Shown here: piece after piece, positions 34,764-43,664 of the stretch
Numbering within the stretch: position 1 is the stretch's first letter
How the letters are laid out: each line of letters opens with the position of its first letter
Assembly: GCA_016719225.1 (NCBI GenBank)
Contig: JADKAN010000002.1
Location: 1-64,000 of the forward strand
Source: Flavobacteriales bacterium
Lineage (GTDB): Bacteria; Bacteroidota; Bacteroidia; Flavobacteriales_F; PHOS-HE28
Reading direction: 5' to 3'
DNA length: 64,000 nt
Made by a program: the position numbers and the translations under genes
The notes under the pieces: model-generated
What the model saw: only the letters and a program-made list of their open reading frames with translations
Databases searched by the model: none
Told to the model about the DNA's origin: nothing

Positions 34764-35879
34764 ATGCCCGGTCAGAACATCAGCAAGCTCTCCATACGCC
34801 AGGCCCTGAAGGAGCTGAAACATTTGGTCCGCCTGAAGAATCAGCCATGGCGCTGGGCGGTGGGTATCCAGTCGGGTTTGGCGTTGGGCCTGCCCATGGG
34901 CCTGTTCACTTTCTTCGGCGAACCCCAATGGGGAATGATCGCGATGCTTGGCGCGTTCACCGCCATGTATTGCCCGGTGCTGGATCGCTGGGACCGCTTG
35001 CGCGTGCTGCCCTTTGTCGCCTTGGGCCTCGTATTGTCCTCCGTGATGGGTATCCTGTTCTCCTTTAGCGCAACTGCAAGTATCCTTTCGGTGATCGCGA
35101 TCACGGCTTTGTCGAGCACCTTATGTCAAGGCGTCGGGATGCCGCCACCCGGCACGGTGTTCTTCGTGCTGCTAACTGCCGTGAGCGGCAACCTGGCCGC
35201 GCTCCATGTCCGCACCGGTGCGCTGGTGGCGCCATGGTGGATACCTGTTCTTGTGGCAGCGGGTGCAGTAGGCGCGATGCTTGTGGTAGCGGCAGCCACG
35301 TTACTGCCCAGAATGCGGGAAGCGGTAGGAGTTGGACCGGGGCTGCCACCCTCCTTCAAACGCTTCCAACTGGATCGGGAGACCACTGCGATCACGGTCC
35401 GTCTTACCGTAGGCGTGGCAGTGGCGTGCGTCGCTGGCCTGTACTTGGGGACCTTGAAGAGCTATTGGGTGATCCTGCCCGTGGTGGCCATCCTGCAGAC
35501 CGGGCATAACCGGCGCTTGACCCTGACCCGCGGTTTGCAACGGATACTCGGCACACTGCTGGGCGTCGGACTTTTTGCCGCTTTACTGCAACTGCCTCTT
35601 CCGCCTACGGGTCTGGTCCTGATGGTGATGTTCCTGCAGTTCGCCACCGATGTGGTGATCACGCGCAACTACGCCTTGGGCTTGTTCTTCATAACACCGC
35701 TGGCATTGATCATCACCACGGTGGGCCATCCGATCAGGCCCGAGGTAGTGGTCCGGGACCGTGTGATCGACACGGTGGTGGGCATCGGCATTGCCATCGT
35801 GGTCTACTTCATCAGCCATTGGATAGAGGGCTTCACGATCCCGAGGAAGGAGCTTACCCGGAATGAAGGCTCCATCTGA
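34764..35879 (+). CDS. FUSC family inner-membrane protein (aromatic-acid exporter-like)
   Basis: A 371-residue membrane protein with two blocks of hydrophobic helices (residues ~30-180 and ~215-350), the repeated five-helix arrangement of FUSC/YccS-type proteins. The second block includes 'SYWVILPVVAILQTGHNRRL' and 'LTRGLQRILGTLLGVGLFAALL', the FUSC signature of a motif rich in T/R followed by 'R..GT..G'. Members export aromatic acids or fusaric acid; here the substrate is unknown. No efflux-pump partners are adjacent, and the large cytoplasmic domain of longer family members is missing. Confidence 0.8.
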   Translation: MPGQNISKLSIRQALKELKHLVRLKNQPWRWAVGIQSGLALGLPMGLFTFFGEPQWGMIAMLGAFTAMYCPVLDRWDRLRVLPFVALGLVLSSVMGILFSFSATASILSVIAITALSSTLCQGVGMPPPGTVFFVLLTAVSGNLAALHVRTGALVAPWWIPVLVAAGAVGAMLVVAAATLLPRMREAVGVGPGLPPSFKRFQLDRETTAITVRLTVGVAVACVAGLYLGTLKSYWVILPVVAILQTGHNRRLTLTRGLQRILGTLLGVGLFAALLQLPLPPTGLVLMVMFLQFATDVVITRNYALGLFFITPLALIITTVGHPIRPEVVVRDRVIDTVVGIGIAIVVYFISHWIEGFTIPRKELTRNEGSI

Positions 35880-35945
35880 TCAATCCCCCTTAAGTAGTGC
35901 GGTGACCATGGACCGTAATGAGGCCGAACGACTAACAACGGACAA

Positions 35946-36719
35946 CTACTCCGCAGGATACCAATCCACCAGCCGCACTTCGATCACGGGATCCTTGGCG
36001 TTAACCAGTTCCTTGAATTTCTTCACATCGCTGAAACCGTCCTTTCCGCGATAGTGATAAGGATAGACCACCTTAGGCTTGAAGGCCAGCACGGCATCCG
36101 CTGCTTCGTCCACGTCCATGGTATAGGGAAGGTTCATGCAGACGAAGGCGATGTCGATGTTCGTCAACGCGCGCATTTCGGGAATGCCTTGGGTATCGCC
36201 GCTGATGTAGATGTGTTTGGCGCCAAGTGTCAGTACGTATCCATTGCCACGCCCCATCGGGTGGAAAGCTTCCGGCGAAGGCGGTAGGTTGTACATCGGG
36301 ATGCCCTTGATGAGCACGTTATCCAGATCCACCTCAGCATCGTTCGCCAACAGGTTGCACTGTGCCTGCAAGCGCGCGGGCAGCAGTTCCAATACGGCTT
36401 TCGGAGCCACAATGCGTGCATGTTCCAACGGGAGGGCGGCCAGTGTTGCGGTATCCAGGTGATCCGGGTGGATGTCGGTGATCAGTACGAGGTCCGGAGC
36501 TGGATAACCTGCAAATCGTGCAGGTCCCGTGTGCGGGTCAACGTAGATCGTTATGTTCTTGTACTGCAGCACCAGGGAAGAGTGATACACAGGATGGATC
36601 TGCACGCTATCCATGGGTTGCGGGATCGGTGTTCGCGCCTCGGTTCCTGGAACGCCTTGGGCCATATCGGAAGAACAGGCGCTTAGTGAAAGGGCTATGA
36701 TGGCGACGATGGCTTTCAT
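35946..36719 (-). CDS. MBL-fold metallo-hydrolase lipoprotein
   Basis: About 257 residues. A lipoprotein signal ('IVAIIALSLSACSS') starts at the ATG at 36719 (the frame extends to 36815). The metallo-beta-lactamase fold is shown by 'LVLITDIHPDHLDTATL' (metal-binding motif with Asp in place of the first His), 'HIYISGDTQGIPEM', 'IAFVCMNLPYTMDVDEA' and the final 'KVVYPYHYRGKDGF'. It resembles the UlaG/YtnP-like branch of the superfamily. Lipidation places it outside the cytoplasm. A TACCTTTG promoter element lies at 36757-36764 on the minus strand. Confidence 0.85.
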   Translation of the reverse strand: MKAIVAIIALSLSACSSDMAQGVPGTEARTPIPQPMDSVQIHPVYHSSLVLQYKNITIYVDPHTGPARFAGYPAPDLVLITDIHPDHLDTATLAALPLEHARIVAPKAVLELLPARLQAQCNLLANDAEVDLDNVLIKGIPMYNLPPSPEAFHPMGRGNGYVLTLGAKHIYISGDTQGIPEMRALTNIDIAFVCMNLPYTMDVDEAADAVLAFKPKVVYPYHYRGKDGFSDVKKFKELVNAKDPVIEVRLVDWYPAE

Positions 36720-36756
36720 GACAAGGCGGAAGGGTGGAATTACAATTTTGGAGCAG

Positions 36757-36764
36757 CAAAGGTA
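36757..36764 (-). promoter_or_regulatory. -7 element (TACCTTTG) of the MBL-fold lipoprotein gene
   Basis: Exact TAnnTTTG match on the minus strand, 38 bases upstream of the ATG at 36719. The divergent aldo/keto reductase gene starts at 36810. Confidence 0.55.
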
Positions 36765-36809
36765 ATGTTGTGTGAAAAGGCCTCCATTGATCGGATCTAC
36801 CTTGCAGCC

Positions 36810-37757
36810 ATGCAAAAAGGCAACATCGGCAAGAGCGACCTTCTCGTGGCGCCTTTAGCCTTCGGAGGCAACGTTTTCGGCTGGACGGTCGATGAAGCGA
36901 CCTCTTTCAAGCTCTTGGATGCTTTCGTGGCTGGCGGCTTCAATTTGATCGATACCGCCGACATGTATTCCTCTTGGGCTACCGGGCACACGGGGGGTGA
37001 ATCCGAGACGGTAGTGGGCAACTGGTTGCGGAACAGCGGGAAGCGCGAAAAAGTTGTGATCGCCACCAAAGTGGGCGGCGACATGGGCGAAGGCAAGAAC
37101 CTACGGAAGGACTACATCCTGCGGGCCGTGGAAGCTTCATTGAAACGCCTCCGTACCGACTTCATCGACCTCTACCAAACACATTGGGACGATCCAGGAA
37201 CGCCGATCGAGGAAACATTGGAGGCCTTGGACCAGCTTGTGAAGGCGGGTAAGGTGCGTTGGATCGGCGCGTCGAATTACACTCCGGAGCGCTTGCAGGA
37301 ATCCATGAGGATCAGCGCTGCCAATGGCTTGGCAGCGTATGTCTCGCTACAGCCGCGCTATAACCTCTTCGACCGCGATGTGTTCGAGCGGGACTACGCT
37401 CCTATCTGCGCCGAACATGGCTTGGGCGTGTTGAATTACTACGCTTTGGCCAGTGGCTTCCTCACGGGCAAGTACCGCAACGAAGCCGACTTCGGTAAGA
37501 GTGTTCGTGGCAGCAGCATGCCCAAATACCTCACACCGCACGGCTTGAAGATACTCTCCGCCTTGGACGCGGTTTCAGAGCGGCTGGGAGGTACACCCGC
37601 AGCGGTAGCATTGGCGTGGCTGATGGCCCGTCCGCACATCGTTGCACCCATCGCTAGTGCAACCAGTATCGCACAGCTAAATGAGCTCATGTCGGCCGCG
37701 GACCTGCATTTGAGCGAAGCGGACATGGAGCAACTCGATGTTGCGAGCGCGTATTAA
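36810..37757 (+). CDS. aldo/keto reductase
   Basis: A 315-residue NADPH-dependent TIM-barrel reductase. The catalytic tetrad is recognisable: Asp and Tyr in 'LIDTADMYSSW', Lys in 'VVIATKVGGDM' and His in 'DLYQTHWDDPGTP'. Cofactor-binding residues lie near the C-terminus ('IVAPIASATSIAQLNELMSA'). It is most like the AKR subgroup of general-stress or YajO-type reductases; the substrate is unknown. The ATG at 36810 is chosen because the residues before it (from 36765) overlap the divergent promoter region. Confidence 0.93.
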   Translation: MQKGNIGKSDLLVAPLAFGGNVFGWTVDEATSFKLLDAFVAGGFNLIDTADMYSSWATGHTGGESETVVGNWLRNSGKREKVVIATKVGGDMGEGKNLRKDYILRAVEASLKRLRTDFIDLYQTHWDDPGTPIEETLEALDQLVKAGKVRWIGASNYTPERLQESMRISAANGLAAYVSLQPRYNLFDRDVFERDYAPICAEHGLGVLNYYALASGFLTGKYRNEADFGKSVRGSSMPKYLTPHGLKILSALDAVSERLGGTPAAVALAWLMARPHIVAPIASATSIAQLNELMSAADLHLSEADMEQLDVASAY

Positions 37758-37851
37758 GGCCTTGTCAAAGGTCGGACGGCAGCTGCAGTAAGCATTGCAA
37801 TTGGCGGATAGTAATAGCCTTCCACCGCGCCTAAGGCCTTGACGTTCCGTC

Positions 37852-38382
37852 CTACTTATCCGCCTCGAAATCCAGCACGATGGAATTCATGCAGAAGCGT
37901 TTCCCGGTAGGGGGCGGGCCATCGTCGAAGATGTGCCCAAGGTGGCTGTCACAGCGGCCGCAAAGCACTTCGGTGCGCACCATGCCAAAAGTGTTATCCT
38001 CCTCATAGCGCACACTGTTGGGTCGCAGCGCTTGGTAGAAACTGGGCCAGCCGCAACTACTGCCGAACTTGCTATCCGAGCGGAAGAGTGCATTGCCGCA
38101 CACTGCGCAGTAGTACATGCCCAGCCCTTCCGCATCCCAGTATTTCCCGGTGAATGCGCGTTCCGTTGCCTTGTGTCGCGCCACCTCGAACACGCTGTCA
38201 GGAAGGATGCGCTTCCATTCGGCATCGGTAACGTCAAGGTGCGTGGTGTCCGTGCGGGAGTAATACGGGTTTTCCATTTTCGTTGGGGAGGAGGGGGTGA
38301 TGTTATCCATGGTTGATGAGGATCCAGGGTTGGCGCAGGCCAGGGCCCCGATGAAAAGGAGGAAGGCAGGTCGAAAGAACAT
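37852..38382 (-). CDS. msrB: peptide-methionine (R)-S-oxide reductase, lipoprotein form
   Basis: A 176-residue MsrB. The lipoprotein signal ('LLFIGALACANP') is followed by the MsrB domain. Zinc is held by 'YCAVCGNALF' and 'VLCGRCDSHLGHIF', 'FGSSCGWPSFYQAL' is the substrate region, and the catalytic Cys lies in 'GKRFCMNSIVLDF'. It repairs oxidised methionine of exported proteins. The lipid anchor puts it on the periplasmic side. The length is normal. It is convergent with the aldo/keto reductase across a 94-base gap. Confidence 0.95.
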   Translation of the reverse strand: MFFRPAFLLFIGALACANPGSSSTMDNITPSSPTKMENPYYSRTDTTHLDVTDAEWKRILPDSVFEVARHKATERAFTGKYWDAEGLGMYYCAVCGNALFRSDSKFGSSCGWPSFYQALRPNSVRYEEDNTFGMVRTEVLCGRCDSHLGHIFDDGPPPTGKRFCMNSIVLDFEADK

Positions 38383-38623
38383 GAGGCGTGTTGTTTACAA
38401 GATCCGTGCTGCAAAGGGGGCGTGACACTGTTGCTGAAAGAACGCCGCGTTCCGAGGAACCATCGTCAAACGCTGGCAGTATATCGCCGTTGCGGGCTCT
38501 GTCAGAACTTACGTGAAAGCCATTCCCTTGGATGATTGGTCGCTATGCGGCCGTTCGACCTGACAGCGGACCGCTCTTCCGGTTCAGCGCTGGGCCACTT
38601 GGAACTTTCAGCAACTTCGGTCC

Positions 38624-39013
38624 ATGAAACACCAACTCTCCACACTCAGCGTATTGCACTATGTGTACGGTGCGCTTGTCTGTCTCGTCGGATTCGGCCT
38701 GTTGAGCTTGGTTTTCGCAGGGGCATTCCTGAACAGTTCGTGGTTGGCGGAGCAGGGCGGGGAAGCGCCGCCATTCTGGGTGGGCTCCTTCCTGCACACG
38801 TTGGGTTGGGGTCTCTTCATCCTGTTGGAGATACATGGCATCATGAACATCATCAGCGCAGGATTGATCCGGAAACGTCAAGGCCGCACGTTCACGCAAG
38901 TGGTTGCAGCCCTCAATTGCCTCAACATCCCGTTCGGTATCGCTCTGGGTATTTTCACCTTTGTGGCACTTGGCGATAAGGACGTGCGGGCGGAATACGG
39001 TTTGGTCGCCTGA
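38624..39013 (+). CDS. conserved small membrane protein
   Basis: A 129-residue protein with three to four hydrophobic helices ('YVYGALVCLVGFGLLSLVF', 'FLHTLGWGLFILLEIHGIMN', 'AALNCLNIPFGIALGIFTF'). The pattern 'LSTLSVLHYVYGAL' plus 'NIPFGIALGIFTFVAL' recurs in uncharacterised Bacteroidota and gammaproteobacterial membrane proteins. No catalytic motif is seen. It is not obviously in an operon; the DinB gene follows 104 bases later. Confidence 0.75.
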   Translation: MKHQLSTLSVLHYVYGALVCLVGFGLLSLVFAGAFLNSSWLAEQGGEAPPFWVGSFLHTLGWGLFILLEIHGIMNIISAGLIRKRQGRTFTQVVAALNCLNIPFGIALGIFTFVALGDKDVRAEYGLVA

Positions 39014-39117
39014 TCCTATTCCGGCGATGTGCTTATGGATCCATCGCATCGTAGCTAAGCGAGAATGCGGCAATACCGGTATGGTAGCAGGTCGCGACCG
39101 CGGTAACTTCGTGGACC

Positions 39118-39612
39118 ATGACTCAATTATCCTTCTTTCAGGACCAGTTGGCCGCCCTTGTACAAGGCAACAGGAAGATCCTTGAGCGCATCCCCGGTGA
39201 TAAACTGCTGTGGAAACCCCACGAGAAGTCCATGACCTTGGGGCGTTTAGGCCAGCACTTGGCCGAGTTGCCACATTGGATGAACCGCATCGCGGAGAAC
39301 GACCACTTCGATTTCATCTTGAGCGGCCATGCCGCGCCAGCCCCGCCCAGGTCCTTGGAAGAGATCCTCGATCTGCAGGCGAGCAAGTCTCAAGCTGCGG
39401 TTTCTGCGTTGAAGCAAGCGGAAGGCTTGGACCTGGACGCCCCGTTCGAGGTGCGTCGCAACGGACAGGTGCTTTCCAAAACCCCGCGCCTGCAAGCGAT
39501 CGAGCGGCAATTGCAGCACATGGTGCATCACCGTGGGCAGCTCACTGTTTACTTGCGCTTGCTCGATGTGCCCATCCCGGGATTCTTCGGCCCCAGCGCG
39601 GACGAACAATAG
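39118..39612 (+). CDS. DinB family protein
   Basis: A 164-residue DinB/YfiT-like four-helix bundle. Metal-binding His residues are visible in 'LGQHLAELPHWM' and the C-terminal 'QLQHMVHHRGQLTVYLRLLD', which is the family hallmark (H...HRGQ). DinB-like proteins act as thiol-dependent transferases or hydrolases; the substrate is unknown here. Confidence 0.92.
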   Translation: MTQLSFFQDQLAALVQGNRKILERIPGDKLLWKPHEKSMTLGRLGQHLAELPHWMNRIAENDHFDFILSGHAAPAPPRSLEEILDLQASKSQAAVSALKQAEGLDLDAPFEVRRNGQVLSKTPRLQAIERQLQHMVHHRGQLTVYLRLLDVPIPGFFGPSADEQ

Positions 39613-39651
39613 GGTCAAGCATCCGATGCGGACGTTGGGGGCTTGGAGGGT

Positions 39652-40095
39652 CTAGAACTTGCGGATGACCACCACCCCGCCCACTACCAAAAGAATACCA
39701 AGCACCCGCATCGGGGTGATCGAATGCTGCTGTGAGACGAGGATGTTGAACTGTTCCAACAGGATGGAGATCAGCATCTGCCCCGCCACCACCAGACCGA
39801 AGGTGAGGCCCGGGCCGAGTTTCGGGAAGGCGAGGATGATCACGGTTACATAGAAGGCACCCAGGAAGCCACCCAGCCATACCGCGGCTGGTGCAGCACG
39901 TATGCCCGCCCAGGAAACAGGTTGTCGCGTAAGTGTGATGAACGCTATGAGCGCGGCAGCCCCCACAACGAAGGAGAGCATGGATGCATGCACAGGGCTT
40001 TCTCCTGCACGTCCGAGCTTAGCGTTCAACCCGGCTTGGATGGGGAGGAAGGCTCCTGCCAAAAAGGCCAGCCCCACCCACATCAGTTTGTTCAT
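39652..40095 (-). CDS. DMT-superfamily transporter (DUF606/YdcZ type)
   Basis: A 147-residue protein with five hydrophobic helices, for example 'MWVGLAFLAGAFLPIQAGLN', 'VWLGGFLGAFYVTVIILAFP' and 'RVLGILLVVGGVVVIRKF'. It matches the short DUF606/YdcZ branch of drug/metabolite transporters, which often act as paired or dimeric half-size units. The substrate is unknown. It follows nuoI on the same strand after 155 bases. Confidence 0.85.
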   Translation of the reverse strand: MNKLMWVGLAFLAGAFLPIQAGLNAKLGRAGESPVHASMLSFVVGAAALIAFITLTRQPVSWAGIRAAPAAVWLGGFLGAFYVTVIILAFPKLGPGLTFGLVVAGQMLISILLEQFNILVSQQHSITPMRVLGILLVVGGVVVIRKF

Positions 40096-40250
40096 GGGTT
40101 GAAGGTAGTTCTCCGTATGGAACGGCGAACGGTACGTTTCAAAATACCAGCTTATTACGCCTGTTCGCGCTTAACTGGATAACCCCGACACGGCCTCTAA
40201 AGACTTCCTCAGAACGCGCCCTGGTACCAATAAGGGCAATGGGCAACAGG

Positions 40251-40865
40251 TCAGCGGTTGTGCGCGAATACCTTGTTCTCCTTGAACTTCAGTACGGCCG
40301 GCGTTTGGCGCTTCGTGACATCGATGCGCTTCTTCGGGTCCATGGGTTCCACCAATTCCTCCTTGGTGAATACGAACGGCTTGCGCAGGTAGTCGCTTTC
40401 CACGATACGGTCGGTGAGGAAGATCGCTTCTTTCGGGCAAGCGTCCTCGCAATCGCCGCAGAAGATGCAGCGGAGCATGTTGATCTCGTATGTAACGGCG
40501 TATTTCTCCTCACGATAAAGATTCACCTCGCCCTTCTTGCGCTCGCCGCTCGTCATGGTAATGGCCTCCGCGGGGCAGGCTACAGCGCACAGGCCGCAGG
40601 AAGTGCAGCGCTCACGGCCTTGTTCATCGCGCTTCAGCACATGCATGCCACGGTAGATCTTGCTGAACGGCCGCTGCTGCTCGGGGTATTGGATCGTGGG
40701 CCGCTTCAGGCGGAAGAAGTGCTTGATGGTGATGAAGAGGCCGGTAAGGATCGCCGGGATGTAGATGCGCTCCATCAGCGACATCTGCTTTTGGCTCACC
40801 TGCTTGCCACGGGAGGTGAGAGGAACGAAGCTGCCCGGTGCGGACATGTTGTTCGTCGTGCTCAT
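40251..40865 (-). CDS. nuoI: NADH-quinone oxidoreductase subunit I
   Basis: A 204-residue complex I subunit with two 4Fe-4S motifs: 'CTSCGLCAVACP' and 'CIFCGDCEDACP'. These carry the N6a/N6b clusters that pass electrons toward quinone. The N-terminal amphipathic 'YIPAILTGLFITIKHFFRL' helix docks to NuoH. The start at 40865 overlaps the nuoH stop by ATGA; the open frame extends to 41000 inside nuoH. No nuoJ follows. Confidence 0.97.
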   Translation of the reverse strand: MSTTNNMSAPGSFVPLTSRGKQVSQKQMSLMERIYIPAILTGLFITIKHFFRLKRPTIQYPEQQRPFSKIYRGMHVLKRDEQGRERCTSCGLCAVACPAEAITMTSGERKKGEVNLYREEKYAVTYEINMLRCIFCGDCEDACPKEAIFLTDRIVESDYLRKPFVFTKEELVEPMDPKKRIDVTKRQTPAVLKFKENKVFAHNR

Positions 40866-41884
40866 GTCGCCAATTGGCCTAAGGCGAGCATGATGCCGCC
40901 AGTGAGGAGAATGTTGATGATGGCCAAGGGGATCAGGCCCTTCCAGCCGAGATTCATCAACTGATCGAAGCGGAAGCGCGGCAATGTCCAGCGTACCCAC
41001 ATGAAAAGGAAGATGAAGAAGAAGGTCTTAGCGAACATGGCCGCCACCCCGATGATGGTGATGAGGTTCGGGTCCCAACCACTGTTCGCAAGTCCCGGCA
41101 CATCGTATGCGCCGAAGTAGAGCGTAGCCATCACTGCGCTGCTGATGAACATGTTCACATATTCCGAGAAGAGGTAGAAGCCGAGTTTCATACTGCTGAA
41201 CTCGGTGTGGAAGCCCCCCACCAGCTCGGTCTCGCACTCGGGCATGTCGAAGGGGGAACGGTTGGTCTCAGCGAAGGCACAGATGAGGAAGATGAGGAAG
41301 CCCAAGGGTTGGCGTATGATATTCCAGCCATGCTCCACCTGATAATCCACGATGCCGCTGAGGCTGAGGGTGCTGGTCATCATCACCAACGCCACGATAC
41401 TGAGCCCCATGGCCAGTTCGTAACTCACCATCTGGCTTGCAGCGCGGATAGCACCAAGGAGCGAGTACTTGTTATTGCTGGCCCAGCCGCCGAGCATGAT
41501 GCCATAGACGCCGATGCCCACCATAGCGAAGACAAAGAGGATACCGATCTCGGGATCCATCCCTTGCAGAGGGATGCTCACGTCACCGATCTGCAATGTG
41601 TCGCCCCACGGGATCACCACGCCGGTGATCAAGGCGGTGGTCATGGCCACGGCGGGGCCGAGGAAGTAAAGCGTGCGATTGGCGGAGGCCGGTACGAAGT
41701 CCTCCTTCATGAACATCTTGGCACCGTCCGCTAATGGCTGGAGCAGGCCGAACGGACCTGCGCGGTTGGGGCCGATGCGGTCCTGCATGAAGGCGGCAAC
41801 CTTGCGCTCGCCATAAGTGGAATAGGCGGCTACGGTGAGGGTGATCACGAACAGGACAAGCAGGAAGATCGCGGTAGGGATCAT
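40862..41884 (-). CDS. nuoH: NADH-quinone oxidoreductase subunit H
   Basis: A 340-residue membrane subunit of complex I with eight hydrophobic helices. Family landmarks are 'YGERKVAAFMQDRIGPNRAG' near the N-terminus, 'RSPFDMPECETELVGGFHTE' in the quinone-chamber loop and 'FMWVRWTLPRFRFDQLM' near the end. It joins the peripheral arm to the proton-pumping arm. Its start overlaps the nuoG stop by one base (TGATG), so translation is coupled. Confidence 0.97.
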   Translation of the reverse strand: MIPTAIFLLVLFVITLTVAAYSTYGERKVAAFMQDRIGPNRAGPFGLLQPLADGAKMFMKEDFVPASANRTLYFLGPAVAMTTALITGVVIPWGDTLQIGDVSIPLQGMDPEIGILFVFAMVGIGVYGIMLGGWASNNKYSLLGAIRAASQMVSYELAMGLSIVALVMMTSTLSLSGIVDYQVEHGWNIIRQPLGFLIFLICAFAETNRSPFDMPECETELVGGFHTEFSSMKLGFYLFSEYVNMFISSAVMATLYFGAYDVPGLANSGWDPNLITIIGVAAMFAKTFFFIFLFMWVRWTLPRFRFDQLMNLGWKGLIPLAIINILLTGGIMLALGQLAT

Positions 41885-42894
41885 CAGTTCTTCTTGGGAT
41901 TCTTGCCTGCGGCCAGTTCGGGTACGTTAGGGGTACCGCTGGTAAGTACGCGCTGCTCCACCTTCTGCACGTAATGGCCTTGGCTGATCACGCTATGCCG
42001 ATCGATGTTGCGAGGTCCTTCGATGGTCCAATCGCTCAATTGTTTCTTCTCGAAGCGGCAGGTGTTGCAGATGAATTCCTCCACCTCGCCCCACTGGTTC
42101 TTGCGGCCTGTAACGCGCAAGACCTCCTGTCCTTTAAGCCATACCACGGTCTTGCCGCTGCATTTGTCGCAGTTGCGGTGTGCATCCATGGGCTTGGTGA
42201 TCCACACGCGGGCCGCGAAACGGAAGGTGCGATCCGTCAGCGCCCCAACAGGGCAGACGTCGATCATGTTGCCGCTGAAGTCGTTGTCGATCGCCTGCTC
42301 GATGTAGGTGCTGATCTCCGCCACATCGCCGCGGTTGATCACGCCATGCACGCGGCCGTCGGTGATCTGCTCGGCCACCTTCACACAGCGATAGCAAAGG
42401 ATGCAGCGCGTCATGTGCAACTTGATCGTTTCCCCGATGTCGATGGGGTCGAAGGTGCGGCGCTCGAACTGATAGCGGCTGGTGGCCAGGCCGTGCTCGT
42501 AGGAAAGGTCCTGCAGGTGGCACTCACCGGCCTGGTCGCAGATAGGGCAGTCCAGTGGATGGTTGATCAGTAGGAACTCGGTGACACCGCTGCGGGCATC
42601 AAGCAGTTCAGCATTGATGGTGTTCTCCACTACCATGCCGTCCATCACGTTGGTACGGCAGCTCACCACGGGCTTGGGCATGGGTCGGGGATCCTTGTCG
42701 CTCCCCTTCACCACCTTCACGAGGCAGGTACGGCAATAGCCGCCGCTGCCCTTGAGGCTGGTATAAAAACACATGGTGGGTGGCGCCACGTAGCGTTCAG
42801 CGCTATTGCGTTCGCCGATCATGCGAGCGGCTTGGAGGATCGTGGTGCCCTCGGGGACCTCGATCTCGATGTTGTCTATGGTGACCTTTGGCAT
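41884..42894 (-). CDS. nuoG: NADH-quinone oxidoreductase subunit G, short form (2Fe-2S/4Fe-4S part only)
   Basis: A 336-residue protein. It has a 2Fe-2S ferredoxin domain with 'GGYCRTCLVKV', a His-Cys 4Fe-4S motif ('HPLDCPICDQAGECHLQD') and a further 4Fe-4S motif ('MTRCILCYRCVKV'). The large molybdopterin-like C-terminal domain of classical NuoG (~900 residues) is absent, as is usual in Flavobacteriales. The extra Cys pairs 'NCDKCSGKTV' and 'FICNTCRFEKK' suggest another metal site. The start at 42894 is set by homology; the frame extends to 42954. Confidence 0.93.
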   Translation of the reverse strand: MPKVTIDNIEIEVPEGTTILQAARMIGERNSAERYVAPPTMCFYTSLKGSGGYCRTCLVKVVKGSDKDPRPMPKPVVSCRTNVMDGMVVENTINAELLDARSGVTEFLLINHPLDCPICDQAGECHLQDLSYEHGLATSRYQFERRTFDPIDIGETIKLHMTRCILCYRCVKVAEQITDGRVHGVINRGDVAEISTYIEQAIDNDFSGNMIDVCPVGALTDRTFRFAARVWITKPMDAHRNCDKCSGKTVVWLKGQEVLRVTGRKNQWGEVEEFICNTCRFEKKQLSDWTIEGPRNIDRHSVISQGHYVQKVEQRVLTSGTPNVPELAAGKNPKKN

Positions 42895-43049
42895 GGTCGG
42901 GCCTTTGTGGATCCTAGGCCCTTGGAGCGCAAAGAAACGCAAGCAAAGGGACAAAAGCGAACCGGTCGCCTTTTCACCGCCAAAGCCTTGTAACCCAAGG
43001 GCACAAAAGGGCAGCGGAATACGAAGCAGTGGACCGCTAGGCTTGGGGG

Positions 43050-43664
43050 TTAAAGATCCTTCTTTGGGTCGTTCACGTCCTTTTTAGGGATCGGCTTATC
43101 GCGTGCGGCTGTCAGCTTCGAAAGCTGGCGCTCCATTTCCCCGAGCAGTTTGAATTGCTTCTCCTGCACCTCGGAGATCGAGCGGACCTCATCCTGTAAA
43201 AGCAGGTCCATTTTTTGGTGCAGGCTGCGCAGTTCCAGCTCGGCTTTCAGGTTGATCAGGTAATCGTTCTCGCTGCGCTTACGGTCTTTTTCCTCCTGCC
43301 TGTTCTGGCTCATCATGATCACCGGTGCCTGTAACGCAGCCACGCAGGAGAGTATCAGGTTCATCAGGATGAAAGGATAAGGATCAAAATTGTCACCCCT
43401 CGGTGCCATGGCGTTGTAAGTGATCCAAGCGGTCAGGACGATGAAGAAAGAGACGATGAACGTCCAACTACCGCCGAAGGACGCGACCTTATCCGCCAAG
43501 CGCTGTCCGTGTGTGATGGCCTCCTGTGGCGGATTGGCCAAGTTGTTGATGATCAATTCCTGCTCATCGATCGCGTCCTTCACGATCCCTTGCAACTTGT
43601 GCATGCGCTCGTTCCGGGCGGTCAAAAGGCCATCAAGCTCGTTGCGTCTTTTCGTCTTCGCCAT
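43050..43664 (-). CDS. DUF1003 membrane protein
   Basis: A 204-residue protein. It has two membrane helices ('SWTFIVSFFIVLTAWITYNA' and 'FILMNLILSCVAALQAPVIM') separated by 'NFDPYPF', then 'MSQNRQEEKDRKRSENDYLI' and a C-terminal coiled coil. This is the full DUF1003 signature; function is unknown. It lies upstream of nuoG on the same strand with a 155-base gap. Confidence 0.9.
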   Translation of the reverse strand: MAKTKRRNELDGLLTARNERMHKLQGIVKDAIDEQELIINNLANPPQEAITHGQRLADKVASFGGSWTFIVSFFIVLTAWITYNAMAPRGDNFDPYPFILMNLILSCVAALQAPVIMMSQNRQEEKDRKRSENDYLINLKAELELRSLHQKMDLLLQDEVRSISEVQEKQFKLLGEMERQLSKLTAARDKPIPKKDVNDPKKDL

